Part shown: piece after piece, positions 1-10,727 of the stretch | Position numbering within the stretch: the first letter of the stretch is position 1 | Layout of the letters: every line of letters begins with the position of its first letter | Assembly: GCA_003313425.1 (NCBI GenBank) | Contig: NHZP01000116.1 | Coordinates: 1-51,672, forward strand | Origin: Pseudopyrenochaeta lycopersici | Lineage: Eukaryota; Ascomycota; Dothideomycetes; Pleosporales; Pseudopyrenochaetaceae | DNA: 51,672 nt | Direction of reading: 5' to 3' | Position numbers and translations under genes: made by a program | Notes under the pieces: model-generated | The model's input: only the letters and a program-made list of their open reading frames with translations | What the model was told of the DNA's origin: nothing | Database searches by the model: none

Positions 1-480
1 AAAAATCATCCGCATACGCTTAGTGGCATGAGCCATCTAGGAGTTACCTACCATAACCAAGGTCAATTGGACGAGGCCAAAGCGCTCCAGGCGCAAATAG
101 TAGCGGCTCGCAAGGCCCTATTAGGCCCGGAGCATTTCTCAACTTTGACGAGTATGGCTCATCTCTCATCAACATACCATAGTCAAGGTCAGTTGACCGA
201 GGCAGAGGAGCTTGGTTTGCAGGTGATGGAGTTGCGCAAAAAGGTACTAGGCCAGAACATCATCATACATTGACCAGCATGACCAATCTTGCGTCGATTT
301 ATCTTGATAACGAGCAGCTGGGAAGGCGAGGAGCTTGGGTTGCAAGTATTAGCGATCCGGATCAGAGTGTTAGGTATGGAGCATCACCATTCGCTTGCTA
401 GCATGGAGCACCTGGCAGCTACGTATAAGAAGCAAGGGCGATTAAAGGAGGCTGAGAACCTTGAGAATGCAAGTCGCTGA
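1..480 (+). pseudogene. TPR-repeat (kinesin-light-chain type) fragment, frameshifted
   Basis: The translation shows consecutive 42-residue TPR units of the kinesin-light-chain/NLR-tail type. Recurring cores are HLxxTYxxQGQLxEA and LGPEHxxTLTSM. The reading frame enters from outside the window at base 1. It breaks near 250, where LGQ should continue into a PEHHHTLTSM-like repeat start, and again near 315, where an EELGLQVLAIR unit resumes in another frame. It ends after KEAENLENASR. In ascomycetes such repeats usually form the C-terminal sensor of NB-ARC or patatin NLR-like proteins involved in non-self recognition. No N-terminal effector or nucleotide-binding domain is visible here. The two frame breaks make it a likely pseudogene fragment, and the upstream part lies beyond the window. 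Confidence 0.75.
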
Positions 481-540
481 GGCTCGAAAGAACATGGTAT
501 CATAGAGCAGCCTTTCATGTTAAATGTGTATTTCATTAAA

Positions 541-1084
541 GTGGCGATCTGAAAAAACACGAGAACAAGCAGCTAAAGGAGGCGCTGGCAAATGAACAGA
601 AGCGCAGGAAGCGAGGCAAGCCTCTATTGCTTGAGGCACCTCAAGAGTACAGTGGTGGAGCGCTCTTCTGGTCACTAACAAAGGTAGCTCAAAGCAAGGC
701 AGCAACAGGAGCAAAAGGAGCTTGAGGAAGAGGAGCTTCAACACCAAAAAAGCGAGGCTATTAAGCTTAGAGAGCAGCAGAAGGCAGCCAAGGCAGCTCT
801 CCTCGAGGAGCGTCGTCGTGATAGAGTTATAGCAAAGGAGAGGCGTGAACGCGAGGCTGATGCAAAAGTCGCTGCGCGCGAGGAGGCAAAAGTAGAGCAG
901 CAGATAAAACAACAACTCCAAAGCGATCTTAAATTATCTAAAAAAGGTAAGAGGCAAAGCCTTAAGCCTAGTAAAGCTATTAAGGCTAGTGTTGTTGAGC
1001 AGGATCAAATAAGCAGAGGAAGCAGTTCATGCTACCTCTCGACGCGGGCGACCAATCAGGCCGCCGCAGAGGCCGCTGACGTAA
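541..1084 (+). pseudogene. Pogo-like transposase C-terminal relic
   Basis: This is a lysine/glutamate-rich coiled-coil tail, with EYSGGALFWS near the start followed by long K/E/A/R/Q runs. It ends in a GRPIRPPQRPLT tail with a stop at 1082-1084. The EYxGGAxFWS block and the basic RPPQR tail recur in other pogo-type copies in this window (1420-1905 minus, 14465-15690 plus, 47786-48076 minus), so this is the 3' end of a DDE_1/pogo transposase gene. At least two frame changes are needed (about 715 and about 1045), and the catalytic and HTH parts are absent. The shared 3' flank, an AAAATCTCATGA-like stretch near 1131-1158, reappears inverted near 1294-1331 inside the neighbouring complete element. 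The two are therefore related copies lying tail to tail. Confidence 0.7.
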
Positions 1085-1215
1085 TTCGAATTGATCAAAC
1101 TATTTTAATAGCTATCCTAACTGCTCCACCAAAAAATCTCATGATATTAGCTATTGTGCGTGGCTCAAAAGCTTCAAATCGAGGATGGCCGCACCTTGGT
1201 TTTCCATGCGCCAGG
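1085..1215. other. 3' flank of the pogo relic
   Basis: No gene here. The stretch 1131-1158 is an inverted match to the 3' untranslated part of the adjacent pogo element (about 1294-1331). Confidence 0.4.
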
Positions 1216-1258
1216 TACCGTGTCCGTGCGCGCAACGCCCGGAGTCGCGCAACGCCCG
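1216..1258 (+). repeat. Left TIR of pogo element 1
   Basis: This 43-bp sequence is identical to the reverse complement of 3292-3334. It starts TACCGTGTCC and contains CGCGCAACGCCCG at 1229-1241 and 1246-1258. Confidence 0.95.
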
Positions 1259-1419
1259 CGAACCACCCAACAGGTCACCAAAAATGAGGCTGTAGAGCAC
1301 ACACAATAGCTATTATCACGAGATTTTGTGGTGAAGTAGTATAGTGATGCTTGCGATCAATTTAGCCTATTCAAATCTTTCTGGAAGGTTGACTCTGCGG
1401 CCGAGGCGCGTGGTGACAG

Positions 1420-3243
1420 CTAGGCGGGGAGGAACAGCCTCTGTAGCTGCGCCGCACCCACAGCATCAACCACACGTTTCTGACGCTTGTTCTTCTGTGT
1501 GGGTGGCCATGAAGCCTTCCTCTTACCCTTTTGGGATAATTGTAGAGCTTCTTCAGCGGTGCGCGCTGCTCGCTGACGTGCGCGTTCAGCTGCTTGTTCA
1601 GCCTTCTCAGCCTTCGCCTTCTCCCTCTCTATCTTGAGTGCCTCTCGCGCAACACGCTTCTCCTGTTCAAGCTTCTCCTTGTACAGCTTATTGGACTGCT
1701 TCAACTCCTTCATCTCAGCTTTTTTGAGTTGTTCCTCCTTCTCCTCACGCTCCATCACTCTCTGACGAAACTCAGCCTCACGCCTCTTACTTGGTGACCA
1801 GAAAACAGCTCCACCATGGTACTCCTCGCGCTGTTGGAGAGGCAAGACCTGTTGCTTCTTCTTATGCTTCTTCTTAGTAGTTAACGCCTCCTTGAGGGCC
1901 TTCATCTCATGGTGGAGTAGCTCATTTTGAACGAGAGATGGTGGAGTGAGCGGCCAAGCTTCCGTGACTCCTTACTGCGCTCATCCTTCACTGCAGAGCG
2001 AATGAGCGACTGTACTTTAAGCCAATCCTCTCCGCTGTAGCACGAAGTAGAGGACTCTTGTGACATTGAGGCCTCTGAGGCGTCGTCAGTAAATCTATTA
2101 AGGATTTTGTTAGGGTTAATAGGTGCTATACCCGTAACTTCGAAGGACCTGAGTACAGTCGCTACAGTGAAGCTGCTCACCCAGGCCTTCCAGAATAGAG
2201 GGAAGAAGTCGCCTTTTTTGATGGTGAGCCATCCCATGCTTCGGTGAGTGTGTTGAGTCAGCTCATTTGTGTAGTTTGATGAAAGAGGCTTAAAGCAGAC
2301 TACATCTAGCGGCTGAAGCGTGTGGGTTGAATGTGGAGGAAAGATAGCCAATAGTATCTTGTTGTCGTCGCAGTACCTAATGAAATCCATCGTCAGGTGA
2401 GACCCATGGCCATCAACGATTAATAGCCGGTACTTTCTTCGAGCTTTCTTCTTAGTGTAGCGATCAACACCTGTTCAAGCCAAGCCAGGCCTACGTCATC
2501 GTTCGTCCAGCCAGAGGGGGACGTAGTGAAGTGTACTGAGTGCTTTCTTGGGTCTATACTCTGTACCCAGCTCGATTGTACAGCCTTGCCGGCAGCCTGA
2601 TAGATAAGGCCTGGCGGCAACGCAGATCCATCGGCACACACACATGCCAGGAGTGTAATCCACTCACGATTGCCATCTTGGAGTGATGGCCCTGACCTCC
2701 TTCTTCTCCCATTCTCCTCTTACTGAAGGTCCTCTTTGACCTGCCAACGACTCAATCATGAAGCCCTTTCATCCATATTATACGTGTGCTCAGCGTCAAC
2801 GTCATACTCTGTTATTTTGTGCTGCAGTAGATCAAAGTACAGCTGTACTTATCACCAGAATCAGCGGCGTGGCGAACAGAGTCCATGGCCGTCGTCCATT
2901 GTGGTTGTGAGGCGATCTTTGTGCCTGTTCATGAAGCGCGTAACCCAGCTATCAGAGACTGCCTCTCGCGCAATTGTCGAGGCGAAATTTCGTATCATAT
3001 CTCTTGTAGGTGGCAGCGACGCGCTGTAAGTCCTTCTATATACTTCACAAGCTCCTCCTCTTGTTGTAGGTTGAGCTTCTGTTGGTTGGTGTCCTTAATT
3101 GCGCGTGGTGCCTGAATCTGCTTGTGCCTCCGCGACAACGTTGACCGATCAACACCATGGTTAGTAGCTATTTTTTGATAGCAAAGTTTTTCGCCGGACT
3201 TTAGAGCATTAATCTCTGCAAGCGCATTATCAATTGCAGTCAT
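1420..3243 (-). pseudogene. Pogo-like transposase, multiply frameshifted
   Basis: Reading down the minus strand from an ATG at 3243 there is a psq/HTH DNA-binding region (MTAIDNALAEINAL, then KIATNHGVDRSTLSRR). Next come a middle catalytic part around 2420-2700 (REWITLL, GWTNDDVGLAWL) and the second catalytic block VDGHGSH near 2400. The third block is PPHSTHTLQPLDV near 2310. A coiled-coil tail follows with EYHGGAVFWSPSK. These are DDE_1-family hallmarks, with the catalytic Asp residues in the VDGH and QPLDV blocks. The frame changes near 3010, 2415 and 1945, and there are stops between 2650 and 2900, so no complete protein can be made. Damage here is mainly indels rather than the stop-only pattern of the element at 32.3-34.1 kb. 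Confidence 0.85.
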
Positions 3244-3291
3244 CGTTGTTGTGTTGTTACGCGTCAGAGCATGGGGTACTTTTTTGTTGAT

Positions 3292-3334
3292 CGGGCGTTG
3301 CGCGACTCCGGGCGTTGCGCGCACGGACACGGTA
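3292..3334 (-). repeat. Right TIR of pogo element 1
   Basis: This 43-bp sequence is the exact inverted match of 1216-1258 and ends in GGTA. The flanking TA marks the target-site duplication. Confidence 0.95.
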
Positions 3335-4074
3335 GGGACGTGCGCCAGGTGGTGCAACACCAAACCCAAACCATGAACCTCAGCCAGTTCTCGTAACAAC
3401 CAATGCTCAACTTCCCGATGCGCCCACCATACGACTATGTCTATGTCGCAGACTCCTCTGAAAGAATATCAGCATATTACACTGCCTTCCAGTTTCGTAG
3501 ATGCGCCTTTGACATCTCCATCAAGCGACAAGAGCCTTCACCCAAGCTCCCCGAGTCGTCGCACTTACGGCTGGAAAACGCATCAAGCAACGCCCGTAAA
3601 CAAAATTTCAGCTTGCACAAGGGAAGTACGATGAGATAGAGCATCTGCTTGGACGAGACGAGTTGCTATTGCCGTACGTTACGGATAAGATATGGTGCCT
3701 GGGCTCAAACAATAGAGGCGCTGGCTAATGATGAAAGTCAAGCAGATATACCTGCGACGGAAGAAGCCATTGCATTGCCCTTCGCACCACGATCGGCGTA
3801 CATGAAATAGTATCGCTGATGTTGAAGACGCGCCCAGCTGAAGCCGATTCGTGACCCGTCAGAGAGGGCAGCTCTTTTCGCGCGGAAGGTGCGCCTACCC
3901 CGTTCTCTTCGAGGCCTAGTCACAAGTGTAATCTAGATATCGAATAATGCCTACTGGTATTGTCAAACTCCGCGTCGACCGTGTGCGCGGATTGCGGCCC
4001 TATTGCCCCTGGCGCTAAGCTTGGATATCTCGTACAGATCAGCAAGCCGCCTTCTCGAACGCTAAATAACGAAG
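3335..4074. other. Unassigned interval with a short coding-like relic
   Basis: Around 3605-3725 one plus-strand frame reads FQLAQGKYDEIEHLLGRDE then LLLPYVTDKIWCLGSNN. This looks like a decayed coding fragment, but I cannot assign a family. No start, intron structure or partner exon is visible. The rest shows nothing recognisable and serves as upstream region of the HET gene that follows. Confidence 0.3.
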
Positions 4075-5025
4075 ATGCGACTCCTTCACACCAAAACTCT
4101 TGAGTTGTCAGAGTTTCTAGGCAGCGAGTTCCCTCGTTATGCCATTCTTTCCCATACCTGGGACGCAGAAGAGGTGTCTTTTGACGACATGAAGGGGAGA
4201 CCGCCGGACAGTATTTTCGAAGGCCGGGTACAGGAAGATCTGTCAATGCTGCGAGAAGGCGCTTCTAGATGGCTTCGATTATCTATGGGTCGATACATGC
4301 TGTATTGACAAGCGCAGCAGTGCAGAGGCTATCTGAGGCCATCAATGCCATGTTCAAATGGTACCAAAACTCCGCAGTATGTTACGCGTACCTATCCGAC
4401 GTACCGGGCAAGGGAGCACCTATGTCAAAGAATGTAACGTTTGCCAGACAGCCGATGGTTCAAGAGAGGATGGACTCTTCAAGAACTTATAGCTCCTCAG
4501 CAAGTCCGTTTCCTCAACCAGGACTGGGCCGAAATCGGGACGAAAAAGGATTTATCGAATAGAATAGCTGAAATCAGTGGCATCCATGCCCAGATATTAG
4601 CTTCACCTTTTGATCCACGTCTTGCAACTATTGCGCAGAAAATGTCATGGGCAGCTGGGAGGAAGACCACCAGGATTGAGGACATTGCATATTGCCTTAT
4701 GGGTTTGTTCGGAGTCAATATGCCATTGCTCTACGGAGAAGGAAGGAACGCTTTTCAGAGGCTTCAGCGGAAGCTTATCAAGACGACACATGATCATTCC
4801 ATATTTGCATGGAGAGGACATCGGCATTCTGAGCATTCTAGCTTCCTTGCTTATTCCCCCGACGATTTTTCCGATTGTGGGACAATCTGTCTTTCCATTC
4901 CGAGAGCAGAATCTGACACGTGTGGATCTTCAAGTTGCGAGATCCTAGATGGTAGCACAACTCTCGGGTGTAACCACTTGGCCAGAGGGGCACACAAAAG
5001 GCAGAAACCAGAGAACACACAATGA
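4075..5025 (+). pseudogene. HET-domain (heterokaryon incompatibility) gene, frameshifted
   Basis: The start MRLLHTKTLELSEFLG is the canonical N-terminus of fungal HET proteins. HET blocks follow in order: RYAILSHTWDAEEVSFDDM, then in a second frame GYRKICQCCEKA and DYLWVDTCCIDKRSSAE. A third frame gives LSEAINAMFKWY and CYAYLSDV. A fourth segment gives SRWFKRGWTLQELIAP, MSWAAGRKTTRIEDIAYCLM, and GVNMPLLYGEG. Frame breaks lie near 4225, 4335 and 4440, and none has intron-like boundaries. HET proteins trigger cell death on fusion of incompatible hyphae. This copy is probably inactive. It also stops soon after the HET domain, without the long variable C-terminal region of full-size members. Confidence 0.85.
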
Positions 5026-5035
5026 AGAAAATGAC

Positions 5036-5088
5036 GTTCATCATCAAAATTCATCAAAGATCAAGCCAAATAGTCCTTGAATCTGACA
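5036..5088. repeat. 53-bp direct repeat, copy 1
   Basis: This is identical over 53 bp to 7509-7561. It begins GTTCATCATC and ends GAATCTGACA. Similarity weakens but continues about 25 bp upstream (GAGAACACA). It sits just after the HET pseudogene stop. Confidence 0.85.
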
Positions 5089-5344
5089 CCCATAAAGGAT
5101 ATAAATACATTAGTACATCATAAACTAAAAACCTTACCGCTTCTATTAGACAGTTAGACGTAGCGTCGTGAAGGAGCTCTATTTGCGCAATTGTATAGAA
5201 TTGTAGTATTATCTCACGTGCAGGGAATATTTCTGTGGCGTAGTGAATTTGGAAACTAGTAAATTTTACTCTGCTGGCCTTATCCTTACGACGATGTTCT
5301 CTCGATCTGCCGAAAATAACGTGGGACCGTAATTTACTACCTTT
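5089..5344. other. Intergenic between converging genes
   Basis: No gene or repeat seen; an AT-rich spacer between the HET relic and the converging Cys-rich gene. Confidence 0.4.
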
Positions 5345-6095
5345 TCAGGATGGAGGATAACCCCAATGTTCCAGCGCGTTGCCAGTTTCGCGCTTCGCAA
5401 ATGGGATGCCGGTATAGTATCCACACGTCCCTGGCTTCAATGGCGGCTGTGTACGACAATTCTGATTAGGCTTTGACAAACAAACCAATCCCCCATTGCA
5501 ATCTGAATCTTTGGCACAAGCCACGTAATCCCCCCACTCACGCAGATTCGTCGCCCGCTGATATGCTCGACGCAGATGAGATTATTTGTGCAAAAGTTGT
5601 AGGGACCAATGCAGCTTAGCGATGGTGTGTCACATTGATGATATGCGATACATGTTCCCTGGTTACAGATGTCATTCGATCCACAAGTCTTGCCGCCTAT
5701 TGATACATTATTACGTCAGCGAAAGATCGTCATGCTGTGATGGAGCATTTATGGGATGCCCGAATAGCTCTACCTTAGGACGGTGGACTTGACATGAAAG
5801 ACGTTACTTACAAGCTCCACAGTTCTTAACATCGTTCTTTGTATTGACGCATTTCTCGGCGCACAAGGACCATACCATCTGTTGGATTAGGTCTAAGTGG
5901 ACCACATTCGTAGCAAGGACCAGTTCCCTTCGCAGCCAATGATGTGCAACTAGCTCCAGGGTTGGCAAACCCCTTAGCACACCATTGTGCACAAACTGAG
6001 TTACCCTGGCCTGCAGCTCCTAAAGCTTGCAGTGCTAGGAAGATGGCTGCCAGGCCTGCTAATCGAAAGGTTAATAGATATTTTCTGTGTAACAT
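5345..6095 (-). pseudogene. Cysteine-rich secreted protein, two frameshifts
   Basis: The minus-strand start at 6095 opens with a hydrophobic signal peptide of about 30 residues (LAGLAAIFLALQALGAAG). A Cys-rich mature region follows. Exon 1 (5812-6095) ends within a cysteine codon, and exon 2 (5345-5696) completes it after a 115-nt GT-AG intron (5697-5811). The join gives NCGACGKTCGSNDIC, close to the NCGxCGxxC core of Stig1-like secreted proteins. Further Cys blocks follow (CDTPSLSC, CAKDSDCNGGLVC) and the gene ends in GYPPS. Reading through needs a 1-nt correction near 5865 (after PTDGMV) and another in the G6 run near 5535. This is either a recent pseudogene or contains assembly errors. A secreted or cell-wall-associated role is inferred only from the signal peptide and cysteines. 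Confidence 0.6.
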
Positions 6096-7508
6096 CTCCC
6101 AATACGCCCATTTAATGATATGAAGTCAGTTGTTTTTGCTAGGCTGTAATGGCTCAAGGATAGTCGCTTGTGGCGACGGTTATAAGTGTGTCACCTGAAA
6201 ACAATATTGAAGTGACCTCAAGGCCCGATTATGAAACAGGGAGTTGGTATGAAGAATAGACGTACCAGAAATGATGCGCACCATCTCTTGAGTATCGAGT
6301 AACTGATATTATGAGTATGAATAAACTGGATGAAAAGTTAATGGGTTTGGTTTGCGTGCCAAAGCCGACCGGGAGTTGGCGATTTATATTAGATTAAACT
6401 CCGCTACAGCACGAAAATCTATGTATTCGGCGAAATGTATGGACCTGCACCAATGGAAATTCAGCTTAGATGCATTCAGCTCCCATTCCTGTCATAGCCA
6501 AGCAACCAATTGGAAGACTCTTTGATATCATGAAGAATTCTTGTGTGGACTGACGGGAAATACCGTTAAGCCACAAGAATCAAATACGAACAAATGCATG
6601 CCTGCATGAAGTAATATTCAGCTCAGCACCAGCTGAAGGTATAAGGTTCTTCACACCGCCGTCAAGCTGTTGCTAAATTCTTAGAACGAACTTTAAATGC
6701 TGTGGCTGTATATGCTAAGCAAGCTGGCCATCCTACAAATGTGGTGCGCCTGTATCGTTTGCAGTTGTCTCAAACTTCTTTGAGATACTGTGGAGTTAAC
6801 AAGGTAGTTCGGCACAATCCCGCAGTTCTGGTGTTGTGAATTAGAGGTGACGCTGGAATCAAATGTGCGTGAACAACAGGAGCAGCTCTGCCTATGCAGC
6901 CTGCCAGAAACGAAGGTAAGTATGGAGCCTGATTAAAAGTAATAAGCAAAATGGTCTGAAATCTTGTTGAATTGATGGAGCTAATGCACTAGCTATCTCA
7001 CAAAGCCTCAGTTTTTGAAGTGAATTATCGTCGTGTGTGGTGCATGGTGTTGGCATCTCCAAATCTTATCACCAAATTTCGCTGACAAAGGAAATCCATC
7101 ATTACCCGATTGCCCAGGTACCCTGTGCAACGGCACAATACTTGCTGTCGACTTCATACACAATCATGGCCTAGCAGGTGCGAGCCTTTGTGTCTAGTAT
7201 TACAGTACAACTGTAACAATTCTACCAGTTCTGCCACCCTCGCTCTAATCCTAGCTCAGCTAGCTTGCCACTAAATATCTTTCTCCGCCTTCGCACCTTT
7301 TATCTCCTTAGTTATCTCTTGTACTACATCTGAGTACTGTTGTCAGATTACACAAGTGCTGTAAGGCCTGTTAGATATAAAAGATAAACTCAGAAGTACT
7401 ATACAGGAAAGGGCGATTAATAGAGGGACCGATACTACGGCCTTCGGAACCTCCGGAAGAAAAGCAGTCATACAAAGGAGGGGAGAGAACACAGAATCAA
7501 TCAATCAT
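6096..7508. other. 1.4-kb region without a recognised gene
   Basis: No reading frame here is long or conserved enough to support. A short PKPTGSWRFIL string near 6360 resembles a reverse-transcriptase start but has no continuation. The first part is the upstream region of the minus-strand Cys-rich gene. Confidence 0.4.
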
Positions 7509-7561
7509 GTTCATCATCAAAATTCATCAAAGATCAAGCCAAATAGTCCTTGAATCTGACA
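7509..7561. repeat. 53-bp direct repeat, copy 2
   Basis: Exact copy of 5036-5088, 2.47 kb downstream in the same orientation. Confidence 0.85.
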
Positions 7562-7888
7562 ACTGTACGTAGCGCATCAACCGGGCTTCCTTGCAAGCCC
7601 TAAAGCCACTGCTCGTGGCCTCGCATGAAATCGACTCGCCACTGCTAGCAGAATAAATGGGTGAACGCACTAGCCAGTGACCAAAGGGTTGCAGCACCGC
7701 AAGAGATGTGGAAGTTGGAGAAGAGATGTAGCAAGCCAGGCACTGGCGCGAACACATACAAGTATTAGCTGCGTTTAGTAATCTTGCTATACAGTGCCTG
7801 TAAATAAGCTATATCTGCGTGCAGAAAATTGACGCGACAATTTTTCCTATCTTTGGCGGCCCTACACACATGTTGCCCCATGTCCTAA
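7562..7888. other. Intergenic, nothing recognised
   Basis: No supported gene. It lies downstream of the minus-strand secreted-protein gene. Confidence 0.4.
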
Positions 7889-9092
7889 TTATAGGACAGG
7901 TGGTGGACAAACGGTACCTAGGGGAGGTTCTCCATTCACCTTCCCATGCAGAACAAAATAGATCGTACCCGTGCACGATGACAGAGACGGGAAGGAAACA
8001 GAGAGACTCTGATCGTCATTCCCGTCGAGAAGTCCACTGTTCCATGTAAACTGTCCTGGAGCACAGGTCTGGAACTTCATTAGTATCTCTTAGTATGAAA
8101 GAGTGGAACAGTCTCACCGGTGGTGTAATTCCACAGGCAGCATATATGTGGGCTTCGGACAGATCGTACGTGGTCTTCAGTGTGTACTGAACGGTTGGGA
8201 CACCAGCAGACAGAGAGATAGAGAAGGTTCCCACTTCAGTCCCCTTGCTAACATCATTGCCGCCGGCGCCGACGATCAGCTTGCCGCCGATGCCACTATT
8301 GAGGGCGCGGAGAGTGGTTGGGATATACCAGCCCTTGATTAATTGTTAGCGAAAGTATCAAATTCAATAGGAGCAATGGGTGGTGATTACCCAGCGCTTG
8401 CAGGAGTTCGGAAGTGGAGAGAGCGTATTAAGTTTGGGGGAATATTCTGGAGAGACGTAGCCAAAAGCTGTCCCGACATCGCACCATACTTTCGGCGGCT
8501 CGGGTACGTCAGTGCAAGTGATGGTGAAGTCCCAATACTGAGCCCAATTACCTCCAGGGCAGAGGGGAACTTTACTTGCTGGAAGCGATCCGCCATTGAT
8601 ACAGTTTCCCATACCCCAACCCGTCTCTTCGCTCGGTCCGCTCAGAGCGCCGTGCGTAGCTATGAAAAGCTTCTTATTGCAGAGCTCTGTGCCGCAGGTT
8701 GGTACGACAGTTAGAGGAACGTTGCATGTTGCAGTTTGCTTGTCCGTCGCGACAACACAATATTGCGCAAGAGCCGCCCCGAGCTGCCCTGGCGCTGATT
8801 CGGTCGGAGCTTCGCATCCAAGCCAGAGGTGTACTTCTTTGTAGTCGTAATTCTCAACGTCTTTGAACGTGACAATTAAATTACCATTGATGATACTAAG
8901 GCAGACTTCGGACTTCGCTGCAAGTCCTTGCCCAAGCCAGAATGGGGTGCAAGAGGGGGTTGGGGAATAGGCTATGCTGCGCTTGTTGAATCGCAGATCT
9001 TTGATGGGGCTGGCACCGAGTGAGGCTGGAATGGCGATCACAGAACCGATGTTCCCCCAAAGGAAAAGAGGTGCAGTGAGTGCTTTCAACAT
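7889..9092 (-). CDS. Secreted protein with two related halves, unknown function
   Basis: There are three exons: 8391-9092, 8118-8333 and 7889-8074. The introns are 57 and 43 nt (8334-8390 with a CGCTAAC branch site; 8075-8117), and phases match throughout, giving about 367 aa. The N-terminus MLKALTAPLFLWGNIGSVIA is a signal peptide. The mature part repeats one pattern. Half 1 has YDYKEVHLWLGCE, then Cys pairs, then KLFIATHGALS. Half 2 has YDLSEAHIYAACG, then CAPGQFTWNSG, then TIYFVLHGKVNG and a C-terminal VCPPPVL. This suggests a duplicated beta-rich domain of roughly 90-120 residues, with conserved cysteines likely disulphide-bonded outside the cell. I do not recognise an enzyme signature. 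Exon phases, canonical splice sites and absence of stops argue for an intact gene. Confidence 0.75.
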
Positions 9093-10727
9093 CGTTTCTG
9101 ATGTATAAAACTGTGCTTGCGGATCAGAAGGAATGGTAAGGAGATGCCCTTCAAGTGCAAGTGTGAGTCTTTATATCTAAACTCGCATCCTCAGCTGCCC
9201 CGAAAGTTGAGAAACCCTAAATAGCGAGATACATGGTACGATTCACAGATGAAAACAATGGATTGGTCGCAGCTCGGCCACGACAAGTTGAAGGCACAAA
9301 GAAGACCAATATGACAGCAGGAAGCCCGAGGCGCTATGATTTCATTGAAGTGGCCACCGGGCGTTGATAGGCTGGGCTCAATTACCTAGACCTTAGAGTA
9401 AGAAGCAGGTATATCCGCGGTAATTGCCGAGACCACTAGAAAGAGTACCACAAAAGGGAACTCATGGTGTTGGAAAAGAACGGGCTAGAACGAGCTAGGC
9501 AGTCATGAGCTATTAGACAACGTGAGCCCACGACATACGAGTATGCGCCACGCTGAGGCCTTCCGCTTCAGCTGGAACCGAAAGAGGGGCCGAACCTATG
9601 ACCAATGCCGCCTCAATATTTGCAGAAAGCATGAGGCATCGCTATAAGCTGCTGAACTCCGCCTCTGGCAATCAACTCATGACAGCGCGTTGGACCATCA
9701 TCCTCGGTATCGGTATCGATAACAGCTGAAAACAATGGCATGTCAAGCCGCCTGCAAGACGTTATCCACTCGACAAAATCCTCCCGTTGCCCTTTGCATT
9801 GTGCCAGATATTCCACCTCCTCCCAAGCGCAATCGATCTTAAAGCGCTACGGCTCCGCTAAAGTCCACAAAGAACATCAGACCACCAGATCATCTAGATC
9901 CAGAAGCAATCGCGCTAAAACAACACGCCGCTAAGGCCAACAAAGACCTATATCTAGGAATAGGATCTGTCCTCGAATCCAATAGTCTATCTTCCAGGCC
10001 AGAGCTGAGGCCCAACCGATTCTTTGGGCTAGATCTTATTCCAGCCTTGATCTTGCCATAATTTAGTGAAAGGCGTGCATATTGTAATAAGCTAGTAGAA
10101 CACATTGGCTCTATAGGTCTACACTGACGATTAGAGACTTTAAGTTACTCTACATGGTACAAGAATTATTGCCGATTATAATTCCTGCTACAGTCCCTTT
10201 TGAGAATTTTATTCAAAGCCACGTTGCCGAGTGGCCTCTCAGCACCACGATGGGCTCGCGCTCTGTGGGCGGATGATGCGGCTTGACCAGGCCAGTCCGA
10301 TCTTTTGGTGCGATAATCTTCCCTCAGAGGAACACTCTCGGGCTCGTACGGCCTTCATAAGTAACTAATCTACCATCAAAATTTATCCTCGAGACTCGGC
10401 ACGTCATTTACGCTCGTGATTCCGATAGAACATAACCTCTTATGCTTTGTGATAATGCACGTAAATTGAAGCTAAAAAAATAAAGTATCATGAAAGAAAA
10501 CGTAGGGGCGAGTACATAAAACGCAGCATGTTACTATTCTACTAGCCTCTGATCAAAGGTATACCATAGCTTGTTAAGTATTCAGCAGCGCGTAGTTCTT
10601 TTCCTTTGTAGGAGGATAGCTGGTAAAACTACCCCTTGACTTTCGTAGACGTCACAATCGCCGTGGAGGTAGTAACCTTGGTCGACCTATACAGGCTCGT
10701 GTCTGAACACTGACATAGGCCTCATCG
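9093..10727. other. 1.6-kb region without a supported gene
   Basis: The right part (9093 to about 9250) is the promoter side of the secreted-protein gene. A minus-strand stretch near 9613-9816 (REDFVEWITSCRRLDMPLF) looks weakly coding but has no recognisable family or intron context. Nothing else is supported. Confidence 0.4.

Larger units (their letters stand above)
1216..3334 (-). mobile_element. Pogo-like (Tc1/mariner superfamily) DNA transposon with 43-bp TIRs
   Basis: A 43-bp perfect inverted repeat lies at 1216-1258 and 3292-3334. Each copy begins with the TA dinucleotide expected of a Tc1/mariner target-site duplication. The element is about 2.1 kb and carries one transposase gene on the minus strand, broken by frameshifts. 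Each TIR contains a 13-bp motif twice, with starts 17 nt apart (1229 and 1246). Perfect TIRs indicate a fairly recent insertion or trans-mobilisation of an already broken copy. The family assignment rests on the TA ends, the psq-type HTH and the DDE_1-type catalytic blocks. Confidence 0.9.

Noticed and set aside
520..921. Long minus-strand open frame rich in Leu
   Set aside because: It is the antisense of the K/E-rich coiled coil of the pogo relic, which creates Leu-rich open frames by codon complement.
6350..6420. Reverse-transcriptase-like string PKPTGSWRFIL
   Set aside because: A stop follows at once and no other RT motif occurs in any frame nearby, so I treat it as chance similarity.
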